This document shows, in pieces, positions 43,434 to 54,150 of a stretch of DNA of 64,000 nt. Both the position numbers and the translations under genes were made by a program. The DNA comes from Desulfuromonadales bacterium (GTDB lineage: Bacteria; Desulfobacterota; Desulfuromonadia; Desulfuromonadales; Geopsychrobacteraceae). The stretch covers positions 1 to 64,000 of the forward strand of contig JAFGEL010000038.1 in the NCBI GenBank assembly GCA_016931615.1, written 5' to 3'. The notes below the pieces were generated by a model that made no database searches, was not told where the DNA came from, and was given only the letters and a program-made list of their open reading frames with translations. Numbering within the stretch: the stretch's first letter is position 1; each line of letters opens with the position of its first letter.

Positions 43434-46400
43434 ATGAGTATTAACGACTCGCTGATCACAGATTATGCACAAACATTGGATGTTTGCAGCAAGCGCATCG
43501 ACCTTTATCATGTTTCCCTGCAATTTTTCTTAAAGCTCGGCTTCTCTAAAATTGCTGTTTGTATTCCCGATGCGACCCTGGACGGCAAACTGGTGGTTCG
43601 CCTGAGTTACGGCATTCCCGGGGCCAGCAACAAAATCCTTAAAGCGGCAAAGTTGGGCCAGGTTGCTGCGCTTGAAGCATATAGAAAAAACAAACAGATT
43701 CATGTCGAACACTTTCCTTCACAAGACAAGTATGTGCGTACCGACCTGGAATTGCATGCCGATATTGAAGCTGCCATCTATCTGCCCTTGACTTCAAGTC
43801 GTTCCAGCAAGTTAGAGGGGCTGTTGATCGCCGGAAACGGGCAGCGCACTGATTTTCCGGAAGAACTGATTCAAACAGCTGAGTCCATGGCTCAAACCTT
43901 TGCCGATCATCTCTCCCAGCATCCGGTCAAACTGGTGCATCGGCAGGAAGAGCTGGAACAGGGTTCAACCATGATTTCCATGACCGACCTGTCCGCAGCT
44001 CTTCAAAAGTGTGTCAATACGCAGGATCTTCATGAATTGTCAGACGTCACCATGAGCCAATGTCTGCAATTCACGCAAAGTGAATACGGATTTGTCGGCT
44101 ATATCGACCCGAACACAGGATTTTTAGTCGCCCCCACCCTGACAAAAGAAATCTTTCCACTGTCCGAGGTTGAAGGGAAAACCCAGACATTTGAAAAGCC
44201 CGGCGGCTTGGGAGGACTTGCTCTCGACACCAACCAGGTGGTGGTTGCCAATGACCCGATGAATCATCCCTCCAGTGTCGGCACACCACCCGGGCACCTG
44301 CCGATTCGACGTTTCCTGGGCGTGCCCTGTATGCTCCATGATGAAAAGATCGGCATGATTGCTTTAGCAAACAAGCAGACCGACTATACTGAAGCCGATG
44401 TACAATGCGTTAAAACCTTCGCCAGTCTGTACGCCACTTCTGTCGCCAATTTATTAGCCCGGCAAAATCTCCAGGAAACAAAAGATAAATATCTGAACCT
44501 CTATAACAATGCACCGGTCTGCTACTTCACCATGGAAACCGACGGTACGATTTCCGACATAAATGATTCCGGTCGGGCGTTATTTGGAGTCAGCAGTAAA
44601 CAAAAAATAGATTTCAATAGCTACTTATCCGAACCGGACAAAGCCCTACTGAATCGTTGGCTCGTTTCATACGAATGTTCCGGAGCCTCTTTAGAGTTGA
44701 GCTTAAACGCACGAGAGCGTCAGATTCCGGTCCTCTTCTCCGCCAGACCCCATTGTGACGAACATGAATATGTACAGCACTACCATTGCAGCCTGGTCGA
44801 TATCACCGACCGCAAACAGGCCGAGATCGAACTCAAAGAGAAAAACGATCAACTGCAAATCAGTCAGCAGATTATCGCATCAGTTTCAGAGTTGTTGTCG
44901 TTTGTCGATAACGATTACATTTACCAATCGGTTAATGCCGCTTATTGCCGTTATCACGGCACAACATACCAAAATATCATCGGCCGGTCCGTGGCGGAGG
45001 TGAATGGTGAAGAGGCCTTCCAAACCATCATCAAACCGGAAATTGATCGGGCATTAAATGGAGAGAAAATTGCTTATGAAGCCTGGTTTGAATATGCCGA
45101 GGTCGGTCGGCGTTATGTCATGGTTGAGTACACGCCTTGTCATGACAATCAAGGAAAATTCTTGGGTGTTGTCGTTCTGGTGAAAGATATCACCGAGCGG
45201 AAACTGGCCGAAGAAACATTGAGTAGAACAGAAGAATTGCAACGCACGTTGCTGAATTCAACTCCGGACATCATCTGTTTCAAAGATGGTCATGGCCACT
45301 GGTTATTGGCGAATCAGGCTGACCTGGAACTTTTCCAACTCACCGGAGTTGATTACCAGGGCAAAACTGATGTTGAGTTGGCTCCATACAGTCCGTTTTA
45401 TGCAAAGGCCTTTATGACCTGCAAAGCCACGGACGAAAAAGCCTGGGAATCCAGAAAGATATCCATTGTGGAAGAGGTTATTGCCACTCCTGAAGACGGC
45501 AATCAGATTTATGAAGTAATTAAACACCCGCTGTTCTATCCCGATGGCAGCCGTAAAGCTTTAGTCGTAATCGGTCGCAAAATCACTGAACGCAAAAAAA
45601 TTGAGCAGAAATTACAAGCCAACGAAGCGAAATTTCGTACCCTTCTCGACCGGCTCGAACATATACCCATTCAGGGTTATGACGAGGAACGGCGAGTTGT
45701 TTACTGGAATGCCGCCAGTACAGCTGTCTATGGTTATTCACATGAAGAAGCTCTGGGCCGCAAACTGGAGGAGCTGATTATTCCATCGCACATGCGTGAG
45801 GAAGTGGTCAAATCCGTTCAAAACTGGCTGGACGGGGGGGAGCCTATTCCTTCCGGAGAATTGACTCTGTGCGATAAAGAAGGCAACGACGTTCCGGTCT
45901 TTTCCTCTCATGTCATGCACGTTTTAACCACCGGCCAGCAGGAGATGTTCTGTATCGATATTGATCTGCGCATGCTGCATAGCGCCGAGGAACAACTCCG
46001 GCGCTTGGCTGCAGCAGTTGAGCAAACCGGCGAAACCATTGTGATTACCGATCCGGACGCCAACATTGTTTATGTCAACCCGGACTTTACTGAAGTCACC
46101 GGATACACTCGTGAAGAAGCTTTGGGTCAAAATCCCCGCATTCTGCAAAGCGGAGAGGTGGATGAATCAGTTTATAGCGAAATGTGGCAGACACTGCTTG
46201 ATAAACAAACCTGGAAAGGACGTCTGTTCAATAAAAAGAAGAATGGTGATTCATTCATCGAAGATGTAAACATAACACCGATCCTGAATTCCGCTGGCGA
46301 CATTGTTAACTATGTAGCTGCTAAAAGGGATATAACGGACCAACTGTCGATCGAAGAGCAATACCGACAATCGCAAAAACTGGAAGCCGTCGGCCAACTG

Positions 46401-47495
46401 GCCGGAGGCGTTGCCCATGACTTTAACAATATGCTGGCGATTATTATCGGTCAGACCGAAATTGCCCTGAGAAAGATTCAGGCAGAAGACCCTTTAACCC
46501 AGCGCTTGCAAAACATCAAAAAGGCTGCTCAGCGTTCCTCGAATCTGACACAGCAACTGCTCGGTTTCGCCCGCAAACAACCGAGCCAACCTCGGGTGCT
46601 CAATATAAATGAGATCATCAGCGGAACATTAAAAATGCTGCAGCGGCTTGTGGGAGAAAACATCAATTTAGGTTGGCAGTCGGCAACTGAAAACATCCCG
46701 GTTAAGATCGACCCCAGTCATCTGGATCAGGTGTTGACGAATCTGGTGATTAATGCCCGTGATGCCATAAAAAACACCGGATTTATTTCCGTTTCCACCA
46801 GCTACAAAGTGATAGATGAAACTTTCTGTAAAAAGAACCCGGGGTTAAACCCTGGGGATTATGTGCAGTTAACCGTCCGTGACAATGGCTGTGGGATGAC
46901 CCCTGAGGTTCTGAATAAAATTTTTGATCCATTTTTTACCACCAAGCAATCGGGACAAGGGACCGGCCTGGGGCTGGCCATGGTTTTCGGCCTGGTTAAA
47001 CAGAATAAAGGCTATATCACAGTCAACAGCGTCAGCAACGAGGGAACCACTTTCAATCTCTATTTCCCGGTAGAACATACTGTTGAAAGCAAATTGTTAG
47101 ACAATCACGAGAGAGAAATGATTCCCGGAACAGAAACCATACTGATCGTTGAAGACGAAGCTGATTTGCTCGATATTTCAACATCTATATTACAGGAGGC
47201 AGGTTATACCGTGTTATTCTCCCAAGACCCTGCCAAAGCCGTTGAGATTGCAAAAGAATACAAAGGGACAATCCATCTTTTACTCAGCGATATGGTCATG
47301 CCCAACATGACAAGTCTGGAACTGCATAACGCTTTGCAAAAAATCCGGCCCGGCATAAAAACTCTGTACATGTCGGGATATCCAAAAGAAACCCATAGCC
47401 AACCGCAACAACAATTCGTTAACGAGCAACTGCTGATGAAGCCGTTTTCGATTTACAAATTGACTAAAAAAGTTCGCGAAGTTCTGGACAGTTAA
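43434..47495 (+). CDS. hybrid sensor histidine kinase, GAF-PAS-REC
   Basis: A 1353-residue soluble signalling protein with no transmembrane segments. Two GAF-like domains (about residues 15-165 and 180-345) are followed by about five PAS/PAC units (about 345-975). HisKA has the phospho-acceptor His995 in [10 protein letters not shown]. The HATPase region follows with [17 protein letters not shown] and [15 protein letters not shown], then a C-terminal receiver with phosphorylation site Asp1286 ([10 protein letters not shown]). So phosphate would pass from His995 to Asp1286 and on to an unlinked partner. Its gene is convergent with the next one, overlapping by 4 bases. The stimulus cannot be read. 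Confidence 0.93.
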   Translation: MSINDSLITDYAQTLDVCSKRIDLYHVSLQFFLKLGFSKIAVCIPDATLDGKLVVRLSYGIPGASNKILKAAKLGQVAALEAYRKNKQIHVEHFPSQDKYVRTDLELHADIEAAIYLPLTSSRSSKLEGLLIAGNGQRTDFPEELIQTAESMAQTFADHLSQHPVKLVHRQEELEQGSTMISMTDLSAALQKCVNTQDLHELSDVTMSQCLQFTQSEYGFVGYIDPNTGFLVAPTLTKEIFPLSEVEGKTQTFEKPGGLGGLALDTNQVVVANDPMNHPSSVGTPPGHLPIRRFLGVPCMLHDEKIGMIALANKQTDYTEADVQCVKTFASLYATSVANLLARQNLQETKDKYLNLYNNAPVCYFTMETDGTISDINDSGRALFGVSSKQKIDFNSYLSEPDKALLNRWLVSYECSGASLELSLNARERQIPVLFSARPHCDEHEYVQHYHCSLVDITDRKQAEIELKEKNDQLQISQQIIASVSELLSFVDNDYIYQSVNAAYCRYHGTTYQNIIGRSVAEVNGEEAFQTIIKPEIDRALNGEKIAYEAWFEYAEVGRRYVMVEYTPCHDNQGKFLGVVVLVKDITERKLAEETLSRTEELQRTLLNSTPDIICFKDGHGHWLLANQADLELFQLTGVDYQGKTDVELAPYSPFYAKAFMTCKATDEKAWESRKISIVEEVIATPEDGNQIYEVIKHPLFYPDGSRKALVVIGRKITERKKIEQKLQANEAKFRTLLDRLEHIPIQGYDEERRVVYWNAASTAVYGYSHEEALGRKLEELIIPSHMREEVVKSVQNWLDGGEPIPSGELTLCDKEGNDVPVFSSHVMHVLTTGQQEMFCIDIDLRMLHSAEEQLRRLAAAVEQTGETIVITDPDANIVYVNPDFTEVTGYTREEALGQNPRILQSGEVDESVYSEMWQTLLDKQTWKGRLFNKKKNGDSFIEDVNITPILNSAGDIVNYVAAKRDITDQLSIEEQYRQSQKLEAVGQLAGGVAHDFNNMLAIIIGQTEIALRKIQAEDPLTQRLQNIKKAAQRSSNLTQQLLGFARKQPSQPRVLNINEIISGTLKMLQRLVGENINLGWQSATENIPVKIDPSHLDQVLTNLVINARDAIKNTGFISVSTSYKVIDETFCKKNPGLNPGDYVQLTVRDNGCGMTPEVLNKIFDPFFTTKQSGQGTGLGLAMVFGLVKQNKGYITVNSVSNEGTTFNLYFPVEHTVESKLLDNHEREMIPGTETILIVEDEADLLDISTSILQEAGYTVLFSQDPAKAVEIAKEYKGTIHLLLSDMVMPNMTSLELHNALQKIRPGIKTLYMSGYPKETHSQPQQQFVNEQLLMKPFSIYKLTKKVREVLDS

Positions 47496-48454
47496 CCGCC
47501 AACGGAACAACCGTCGATAAACTGTAGTGCCCTTTTTTCAGACCAATAGCGCCTACTGTCCTTCGCTCCAATAAACCCGACATGCCCACCGTATCGGGTT
47601 ATTTCTACGGTCAGGTTTGAATTACTGTTACATTCTTCTTGCGGATAGCAGCCGCCCTGCAAAAAGGGATCGTCTATGGAATTGACGATCAGGGTGGGCA
47701 CGTCGATCTGCCGAAGCCAGGGTCGACAACTGCATTTCCGCCAGTAATCCTCAGCGCTGTCAAAACCGTGGATCGGCGCAGTATAACGATCATCGAAATC
47801 CTTGAAAGTTTTCAGTTGGTCATAATTGCAGTCGTCGATGCACTCGGGATAGAGCTGCATTTTCATCCTGACCTTTTCATGCAGCAAGCGCAGAAAGCGT
47901 TTCATATAGATAGAGTTCTCACGGCGCTCAAGGGCCACCGCTGCATCGCTCAAATCACAGGGGACCGAAAAGGTCACACAGCCTTTGATTGCCGGTGAGA
48001 TGCTGAATTCCTGTTTGCCCAGATAAAGCAGGCTGATATTCCCACCCATACTGAATCCGACCAGATAAATTGTGGCGTAACTTTTTGCAGCATGTTCAAT
48101 CACTGAATGAAGGTCATCGGTGGCGCCATTATGATAAAGCCGGAACTGACGATTGGCCTCGCCACTGCAGCCGCGAAAATTCCAGGCCAGGGCGTCAATC
48201 CCCTCCTCATTCATGGCCCTGACCATACCTTTGACATAGGCACGATCCGTATGTCCTTCGAGCCCATGAGATATAATCGCAATCCTGTCACTTCCGATAA
48301 CCGACCAATCAAGGTCAAGGAAGTCATCATCCGGTGTTATTATTCGCTCGCGGCGATAGCTGACACCTGCAACTTTACGAAACAGGGTCGGATAGATGGT
48401 ATGGACGTGGCCGTTACGAAATAACAGGGGAGCCTTATAAGCGGAATTGATCAT
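47492..48454 (-). CDS. YheT-type alpha/beta hydrolase
   Basis: About 320 residues. The family start (YKAPLLFRNGHVHTIYPTLFRK) is typical of YheT/AB-hydrolase 4 proteins. The nucleophile is in GFSMGGN, the Asp in NSIDDPF and the His in YGGHVGFIG, giving a full triad. Substrates are unknown, though some homologues are esterases. ATG at 48454 lies 11 bases after the stop of the upstream DUF454 gene, so the two are co-transcribed. Confidence 0.88.
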   Translation of the reverse strand: MINSAYKAPLLFRNGHVHTIYPTLFRKVAGVSYRRERIITPDDDFLDLDWSVIGSDRIAIISHGLEGHTDRAYVKGMVRAMNEEGIDALAWNFRGCSGEANRQFRLYHNGATDDLHSVIEHAAKSYATIYLVGFSMGGNISLLYLGKQEFSISPAIKGCVTFSVPCDLSDAAVALERRENSIYMKRFLRLLHEKVRMKMQLYPECIDDCNYDQLKTFKDFDDRYTAPIHGFDSAEDYWRKCSCRPWLRQIDVPTLIVNSIDDPFLQGGCYPQEECNSNSNLTVEITRYGGHVGFIGAKDSRRYWSEKRALQFIDGCSVGG

Positions 48455-48464
48455 CTGAAACCCA

Positions 48465-48842
48465 TCATTCCTCACGCATTGGCAACCGCAACAGGTAAAT
48501 CGTAACGCACAGACCAATGGCAATGAGAAAAACTTTCACCCAGACAAGTGGTATCAGAAAAAGCACAGAGATGGCTATCGATAGCCAGATCATGCCGATA
48601 GCCATGATTTTAGCGCGCAGCGGAATCCCCTGCCCATCCATGTAGTCCCGAATCATCGGCCCAAGAGCCGGGTGTCCCAGCAGCCAGTTGTGAAAACGTT
48701 CGGAACTGCGGGCAAAGCAGGCTGCCGCCAACAGTAACAGCGGGACAGTCGGCAGAAGCGGCACAAAAATCCCGATAACCCCGACAGCCGTACTGACCAG
48801 ACCGATCGCAGTCAGAGATATGCGAACAAGTGAAGCCTTCAT
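48465..48842 (-). CDS. YbaN/DUF454 inner-membrane protein
   Basis: A 125-residue protein with three or four helices and the DUF454 pattern GVIGIFVPLLPTVPLLLLAAACFARSSERFHNWLLGH, with a Pro-rich first loop. Function unknown. It precedes the YheT-type hydrolase and lies just past the ygeW terminator. Confidence 0.88.
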   Translation of the reverse strand: MKASLVRISLTAIGLVSTAVGVIGIFVPLLPTVPLLLLAAACFARSSERFHNWLLGHPALGPMIRDYMDGQGIPLRAKIMAIGMIWLSIAISVLFLIPLVWVKVFLIAIGLCVTIYLLRLPMREE

Positions 48843-48879
48843 AACATTTGAGACTAGCGTCTGCTTAAGCTCGCTGACA

Positions 48880-48912
48880 AGAGAAAACCCGGACAGAATA
48901 AACCTGCCCGGG
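48880..48912 (-). terminator. terminator after ygeW
   Basis: Stem CCCGGACAG (48888-48896) with CTGCCCGGG (48904-48912), one mismatch, followed on the minus strand by TTTTCTCTTG. It ends the long leftward operon. Confidence 0.85.
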
Positions 48913-48938
48913 CTGGTTGTTCCTTAATAAGTCGAAAG

Positions 48939-50126
48939 TTAACGAATTCGCCGAGGGCCTTCCTGCAACAGTGCAGAGAGTTTTCCAGCCGGGTCCTTGA
49001 ACTTCGCGAGGAACATCATCGCCGCGATGACATACGGCTTATAGCTGGCTTCCATATAAAGCGGGTCACGGTAACGCTCAAAAACCGAAGCCGCAACTTC
49101 ACCCTGCTCGCAACTGACAGCGGTAATATCCGCCGGCAGGCAGTGCATGTACAGAGCGCTCTCGTCCCGAGTCAACGCCATCAGCTCTTCAGTGCACTCC
49201 CACTCCTGGTATTCGGCGTTTTGCTTGAGCAGTTCCTTTTCCAACACCTTGATAGCGTCCATGTCTCCTGCACCATACAGGTTGGTGCGCTTCTCCATGG
49301 CCGCAAAGGGCGCCCAACTCTTGGGATAAACGATATCAGCGCCGTCAAAAGCTTCAGCCATGGAACCGGTTTTGGTGAATGAACCGCCGGAAGCAGCAGC
49401 ATTTTTACGGGCAATGTCTTCCACTTCAGGCATGACTTCATAGCCTTCCGGATGAGCCAGAACGACATCCATGCCGAAGCGGGTCATCAGGCCGATAATC
49501 CCCTGTGGCACCGAGAGGGGCTTGCCGTAAGAGGGGGAATAAGCCCAGGACATGGCGATCTTTTTCCCCTTGAGATTTTCCAGCCCGCCGAAATGCTGAA
49601 TCAGATGCATGCTGTCGGCCATTGACTGAGTCGGATGATCGATATCGCACTGCAGATTGACCAGGGTCGGACGCTGTTCAAGAATACCGGCATCGAACCC
49701 CTGTTGAACCGCTTCAGCGACCTCGCGCATATAAGCGTTCCCCTTGCCGATGTACATGTCGTCACGGATGCCGATAACGTCAGCCATGAAGGAAATCATG
49801 TTAGCTGTCTCGCGCACGGTCTCTCCATGGGCGATCTGCGATTTGCCCTCATCCAGATCCTGAACTTCGAGGCCGAGCAGATTGGCGGCACTGGAAAAGC
49901 TGAAGCGCGTGCGGGTCGAATTGTCGCGGAACAGCGACACCGCCAGCCCGCTGTCAAAAACGCGCGGCGAAATATTGCTCTTACGCATATCTCTCAGGAT
50001 ATCGGCAACCTTGAAAACCGCAGCAATTTCGTCGTCGCTACGATCCCAGGTGAGCAGAAAATCGTCAAAATACATGCCCGTTGAATCCAGCTCGGCCAGT
50101 TGTTTAATTTTTGTTTCAATCGACAT
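48939..50126 (-). CDS. ygeW: knotted carbamoyltransferase YgeW
   Basis: A 395-residue member of the aspartate/ornithine carbamoyltransferase superfamily. The carbamoyl-phosphate loop is SLFRDNSTRTRFSFSSAANLLG and the YgeW-specific blocks are QRPTLVNLQCDIDHPTQSMAD and MHCLPADI. Crystal studies of E. coli YgeW describe a knotted, catabolic-type transcarbamylase without a firmly known substrate. Here it is the last gene of an operon with carbamate kinase and YgeY, which fits the reverse reaction: phosphorolysis of a ureido compound to carbamoyl phosphate and an amine. Start ATG at 50126 (MSIETK) preferred over the one at 50138. Confidence 0.92.
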   Translation of the reverse strand: MSIETKIKQLAELDSTGMYFDDFLLTWDRSDDEIAAVFKVADILRDMRKSNISPRVFDSGLAVSLFRDNSTRTRFSFSSAANLLGLEVQDLDEGKSQIAHGETVRETANMISFMADVIGIRDDMYIGKGNAYMREVAEAVQQGFDAGILEQRPTLVNLQCDIDHPTQSMADSMHLIQHFGGLENLKGKKIAMSWAYSPSYGKPLSVPQGIIGLMTRFGMDVVLAHPEGYEVMPEVEDIARKNAAASGGSFTKTGSMAEAFDGADIVYPKSWAPFAAMEKRTNLYGAGDMDAIKVLEKELLKQNAEYQEWECTEELMALTRDESALYMHCLPADITAVSCEQGEVAASVFERYRDPLYMEASYKPYVIAAMMFLAKFKDPAGKLSALLQEGPRRIR

Positions 50127-50169
50127 ATAGTTCTCCATTCGATAGGTCGCAATACAGAAGTCAGAAGAT

Positions 50170-50215
50170 AGAATTCAGGAGAAAAGCAGCTTCAAACTTC
50201 TATATCCTGAATTCT
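50170..50215. repeat. perfect 11-bp inverted repeat between operon genes
   Basis: AGAATTCAGGA (50170-50180) and TCCTGAATTCT (50205-50215), with a 24-base loop, fill the 80-base gap between the PLP enzyme gene and ygeW. There is no T run, so a processing or mRNA-stability element is more likely than a terminator. Confidence 0.6.
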
Positions 50216-50219
50216 GCCT

Positions 50220-51680
50220 TTATAACAGGCCAACCCGATCGTTGAATGCCCTGATCAGCTCATCAATCTCATCCACCTGATCGAACATCGGGTACCAGTA
50301 GTTGTCATTGTCGTACCACTGAGCATTGAGCTCATCGATATCCCGCCCCTGCTGCTCGATCCAGGTGTAGTATTTGAGGTTATGAATCGCTTTTCGGTCG
50401 TAATAAGACAGCTCTTTGGTATGGTCGATAGCCACGCTATGCAGCAGCTCAATATCGCGCTGCGCGTCAGCCGGCGAATAAACCCCGCGCTCCTGCTCCA
50501 GTTCACCCAGACGTGAGCCATAGAGCTGCATTGAATCGGTGGCAATCGACACGACATAATCATCTTCGGTCAGTTCGTTATATTTCGCGTACTTGATCGC
50601 TGCCAGCATGTTTCCGACCCCGGAAATCCCCAACAGATCAAGTTGTTCAACCAGAGCGCTGTCCACACCTTCTTCGATCAGCGCCTGGCGTCCGACCTTT
50701 TCATTGAACAGGCGGATTAAACGCATCGGCGCCTCGTCGTCGACTGCGACGGCAAAATCAGTATCCTTGCAGTTATGCACCCAGGGGATATGTTTGTCGC
50801 CGATTCCTTCGATGCGGTGCCCGCCGAAACCGTTGTAAAGCAGAGTCGGGCACTGCAACGCTTCCGCGGCAACTACCTGCGAACGGGGAAAGCGGCGTTT
50901 GAGATAATAACCGGCACCCAGGGTACCGCCGGAACCGGAGGACGAGACATAACCGGCGTAGCGCTTGCCTGCTGTCAGGTAACGCTCGAGCAGGGTTTCG
51001 ACCGCACTGCCGGTCACCGAATAGTGCCACATCGGATTACCCATCTCGTCAAACTGATTGAAGATCTGCAGATCCTGGCCCGAACCACGCAGTTCCCAGC
51101 ATTTATCGAAAATTTCTTTGACGTTGGACTCGCAGCCAGGTGTGGCAATCACCTCACCGGCGATCTCACTGAGCCAGTCGAAGCGCTCCTGTGACATCTC
51201 TTCCGGCAGGATAGCGATGGCGTTGCTGGCCAGCAGCGCCGAAATATAGGCCCCGCCGCGACAGTAGTTGCCGGTTGACGGCCAGACGGCCTTGGTCTGC
51301 TGCGGATCAAACTGACCGGTCACCAGCCGCGGCACCAGACAGCCATAGGTAGCACCTACCTTGTGTGCCCCGGTCGGAAACCAGCGGCCCGCGAGCATAA
51401 TGATCGTCGCCCGGCAGCCGGTCAGCTCCGGTGGCAGCAGAAAGTGATTGACATCACCGTAAAGGCCACCTTTCTCCGTCGCGGCATTTTTCCAGGTAAT
51501 CCGGTAGAGGTTGGCTGAGTCAAGATCCCACAGGCCGGTATTTTTCAATCGTTCCCTGATCTTTTCCGGCACCTTTTCCGGATGGCGCATCATCTCAAAG
51601 GTCGGCAGGGTAATCCCCTTTTCTCGGCAGTAGGCGGCATTTTTTTCCAGGGTTTCCGGATTTAAAGTCAAATCGATCAC
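50220..51680 (-). CDS. fold-type II PLP enzyme, cysteine-synthase/TrpB-like
   Basis: A 486-residue PLP-dependent enzyme. The Schiff-base lysine is in RWFPTGAHKVGATYG, and the phosphate-binding glycine loop is SSSGSGGTLGAGYYLKRRF; both are typical of fold-type II. The extended N-terminus (about 100 residues) and a long aromatic C-terminal tail (NAQWYDNDNYWYPMFDQ) make it longer than cysteine synthase. It lies between ygeW and a threonine-synthase-like gene. By position it should act on a beta-substituted amino acid such as a ureido or diamino compound; the reaction is not known. Confidence 0.82.
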   Translation of the reverse strand: MIDLTLNPETLEKNAAYCREKGITLPTFEMMRHPEKVPEKIRERLKNTGLWDLDSANLYRITWKNAATEKGGLYGDVNHFLLPPELTGCRATIIMLAGRWFPTGAHKVGATYGCLVPRLVTGQFDPQQTKAVWPSTGNYCRGGAYISALLASNAIAILPEEMSQERFDWLSEIAGEVIATPGCESNVKEIFDKCWELRGSGQDLQIFNQFDEMGNPMWHYSVTGSAVETLLERYLTAGKRYAGYVSSSGSGGTLGAGYYLKRRFPRSQVVAAEALQCPTLLYNGFGGHRIEGIGDKHIPWVHNCKDTDFAVAVDDEAPMRLIRLFNEKVGRQALIEEGVDSALVEQLDLLGISGVGNMLAAIKYAKYNELTEDDYVVSIATDSMQLYGSRLGELEQERGVYSPADAQRDIELLHSVAIDHTKELSYYDRKAIHNLKYYTWIEQQGRDIDELNAQWYDNDNYWYPMFDQVDEIDELIRAFNDRVGLL

Positions 51681-51695
51681 GTGTTTATCCTCTTT

Positions 51696-52871
51696 CTATA
51701 GTATGTCGCTCAGGGAGCTGATCAGCTCCTGCGGCATATGAATGCCGCGTTGGGCAGACTGACTGTCTTTAAGACCGTTGCCGGTCGTCAACACGACAAT
51801 GGTCTGTTGCCGGTCCAGCCCGGGTGCAGCTTTAAGAAACCCGGCAAAGGCGGCTGCCCCGGCCGGTTCGGTAAAGAGTCCGGTAGATGCCGACAGGCGG
51901 GCCTGGGCGGCGAGAATTTCTTCATCGCTGACGGTCATCAGTTCACCGTTGAAAGTTTGAATCTGGGTCAGCGCGTGCAGACCGTTACTCGGCACATCGA
52001 CACAGATGGAATCAGCGACGGTTGAAGTTGCTTCAGGAGTAAATTCTCCTGTGCGCAGCGCCCGGTAGATTGCCGCGGAATTTTCGGCCTGAACACCGAT
52101 CACCTTCGGAATCTCGCTGATGAAACCAAGCTGTTTCAGATCCCTGAATCCTTTATACACCCCGGAGAGGATGCAGCCGTCACCCACGGCAACAAAAACG
52201 CTGTCCGGAGCCCTGCCGAGCGTCTTGAACAATTCCAGGGAAACGGTCTTCTTCCCCTCAAGCGTCATCGGGTTATAGGCGGTGTTGCGGTTCATTCCCC
52301 CCTTGCGGCGGGAATACTCCAGTGAAATTTGAAAAGCCTGGTCGTATGAACCATCGACCCGATAGACCCTGGCGCCATACTGCAGTGCCTGAACCAGCTT
52401 GGCGATAGGAGCCGTTTTCGGCAGAAACAGGGTGATCTTCTGCCCCGCAGCGGCTCCGATACCGGCCATGGATGAACCGGCGTTACCGGTTGAAGCCAGA
52501 GCAATCTCCTCAATTCCGCATTTTTTTGCGAAAGCAGACACCAGGTAGGAAGCCCGGTCCTTGAAAGAAGACGTCGGGTTACTGCCGTCATCCTTGATAT
52601 AGAGTTTTTCAAAACCAAGCTGACTGCGCAGGTTCAGTGGTTCCCAAAGCGGCGTATCGCCGACCGGAGCCGGGGGGAAATAGCTCCGTTCAACCGGCAA
52701 CAGATCAAAAATATCCAGCTCAGAGCCGACAGTCCCCTCAAGTTCGACCTCCAGAATGCCGTGGAGTGGCTGATCCGGCAGTTGAAGTGCAGAGCATTCA
52801 GGACAGAGCGTCAGCTCCGGTACGATGGTGTAGCGCCGTTGACACAGACTGCAACGGTAGAAAAACTCCAT
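51696..52871 (-). CDS. threonine-synthase-like PLP enzyme with N-terminal zinc ribbon
   Basis: A 391-residue fold-type II PLP enzyme. Residues 7-30 hold two CXXC pairs (CSLC and CPEC), a zinc ribbon. The PLP lysine is in NPTSSFKDRAS and the glycine loop is STGNAGSSMAGIG, as in threonine synthase. A full biosynthetic role is unlikely because no threonine genes are near; instead it lies in a catabolic-looking operon beside a second PLP enzyme. It may do beta- or gamma-elimination, as diaminopropionate ammonia-lyase does in the E. coli yge cluster, but it is not a close YgeX homologue. Confidence 0.82.
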   Translation of the reverse strand: MEFFYRCSLCQRRYTIVPELTLCPECSALQLPDQPLHGILEVELEGTVGSELDIFDLLPVERSYFPPAPVGDTPLWEPLNLRSQLGFEKLYIKDDGSNPTSSFKDRASYLVSAFAKKCGIEEIALASTGNAGSSMAGIGAAAGQKITLFLPKTAPIAKLVQALQYGARVYRVDGSYDQAFQISLEYSRRKGGMNRNTAYNPMTLEGKKTVSLELFKTLGRAPDSVFVAVGDGCILSGVYKGFRDLKQLGFISEIPKVIGVQAENSAAIYRALRTGEFTPEATSTVADSICVDVPSNGLHALTQIQTFNGELMTVSDEEILAAQARLSASTGLFTEPAGAAAFAGFLKAAPGLDRQQTIVVLTTGNGLKDSQSAQRGIHMPQELISSLSDIL

Positions 52872-52999
52872 TGTTTCTCCCGCACAAACAGTTGAGAAGT
52901 GATAGCGTTCTATCCCCTTGTCTTAAAAGCAAAAAAGGGAGTACGGAACAAGAGCCAGACAAACGCCGACCCGATCTTCCCCGGTCAAAGGGAAGATAA

Positions 53000-53029
53000 A
53001 CCTCCCGAAGGCCGAAACCTTCGGGAGGT
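53000..53029 (-). terminator. strong hairpin after dctP
   Basis: A perfect 12-bp stem (ACCTCCCGAAGG at 53000-53011 with CCTTCGGGAGGT at 53018-53029) lies 10 bases past the dctP stop. A moderate T-rich tract (TTATCTT) follows on the minus strand. It may cut expression of the downstream genes or protect dctP mRNA. Confidence 0.8.
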
Positions 53030-53038
53030 GTCTATTAT

Positions 53039-54067
53039 CTAGTTGGATGCGGCTTCGATAAAGGCGTTCATCATTTCCTCGCCCTCGGCACCAAATTTTT
53101 CCACGATCAGCTTTTTGACGGCCGGAACCGCGACGCGCTTGAATTCTTCCTTTTCAGCGGCGGTCAGAGCATTCACTTTCATCGTCTTTGACAATTCGGC
53201 AAGGCCGCGATCAGACGCTTCAATGGCCCGGCCCATACCGCGTCCGGCCACGATAGCCGACTTGGCTGCATAGTTGATGACATCTTTTTCGCTATCGCTG
53301 AGGCTGTTCCAGAAGTCCTGGTTCATCACCCAGACGTAGGGTGCAAAAATATGCCCGGTCAGAGTGAGATATTTCTGGACTTCCTGGAACTTGGCAAACG
53401 CAATGATCGGAATCGGGTTCATCTGACCATCGGCAACCCCGGTCTGCAGTGCGGTGTAGACCTCTGACCAGGAAATAGCGGCAGGCTGACCACCCATAGC
53501 GCTGATAATCGCCTTGTGGGTATCCAGACCCATGGTGCGAATCTTCAGACCCTTCATGTCCGCCGGGCTGTGAATCGGACGCTTGGAGTTGGTGATCTGG
53601 AAAAAACCGCCCGAATCGCCGAAGCCCAGGGTGTGCAGGCCGGTCTTTTTATCGATATCAGCGGCCAGTTTGGCTCCGAACGGCCCGTCAAACACTTCAT
53701 AGGTCTTGCTGATGTTGGGAAAAGCGAAAGGAATGTCGATAATGCCGATCAGCGGGTAAACCGAGGCAAAACCACCGACCGAATGGATGCCTGCCTGAAT
53801 GACACCCGCCTTGACCTGCTGAACGACATCCTTATCTTTGCCCAGCTGACCACTTGGGAAGATCTGAACGGTAACTGAACCGTTAGTCCCGGCTTCCACG
53901 AGACTCTTGAAAACAGTCGCCATGGCACCGGTCGGATTGTCGAACGGATCATCCTTGTTGAGGTGATGCAACTTGATGGTTTTTGCCGCCATTGCCGTTC
54001 CAGTTATGCTTGCAACAGCGAACATGGCGACCATAAGCACGACCAACATCTGTTTTACAGCTTTCAT
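53039..54067 (-). CDS. dctP: TRAP transporter substrate-binding protein DctP
   Basis: A 342-residue periplasmic binding protein of a tripartite ATP-independent transporter. A clear signal peptide (residues 1-27, ending AMAA) is followed by the TRAP fold, with the conserved carboxylate-binding Arg in DMKGLKIRTMG and the motif YTALQTGVADGQ. So the ligand is most likely an organic acid or amino acid. The small and large membrane subunits dctQ and dctM lie just upstream. A strong hairpin follows the stop. Confidence 0.92.
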   Translation of the reverse strand: MKAVKQMLVVLMVAMFAVASITGTAMAAKTIKLHHLNKDDPFDNPTGAMATVFKSLVEAGTNGSVTVQIFPSGQLGKDKDVVQQVKAGVIQAGIHSVGGFASVYPLIGIIDIPFAFPNISKTYEVFDGPFGAKLAADIDKKTGLHTLGFGDSGGFFQITNSKRPIHSPADMKGLKIRTMGLDTHKAIISAMGGQPAAISWSEVYTALQTGVADGQMNPIPIIAFAKFQEVQKYLTLTGHIFAPYVWVMNQDFWNSLSDSEKDVINYAAKSAIVAGRGMGRAIEASDRGLAELSKTMKVNALTAAEKEEFKRVAVPAVKKLIVEKFGAEGEEMMNAFIEAASN

Positions 54068-54150
54068 CCTAGCCTCCTGACAAGTTGTGGCAACCCGGGT
54101 TGCCGGTTATGGACAAACGTTGCTGACGGAACTTACGTCCGGAAAAATCC

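Noticed and set aside
51696-52871. Diaminopropionate ammonia-lyase (YgeX)
   Set aside because: The N-terminal zinc ribbon and the SFKDR lysine motif match threonine synthase rather than YgeX, which lacks the ribbon.
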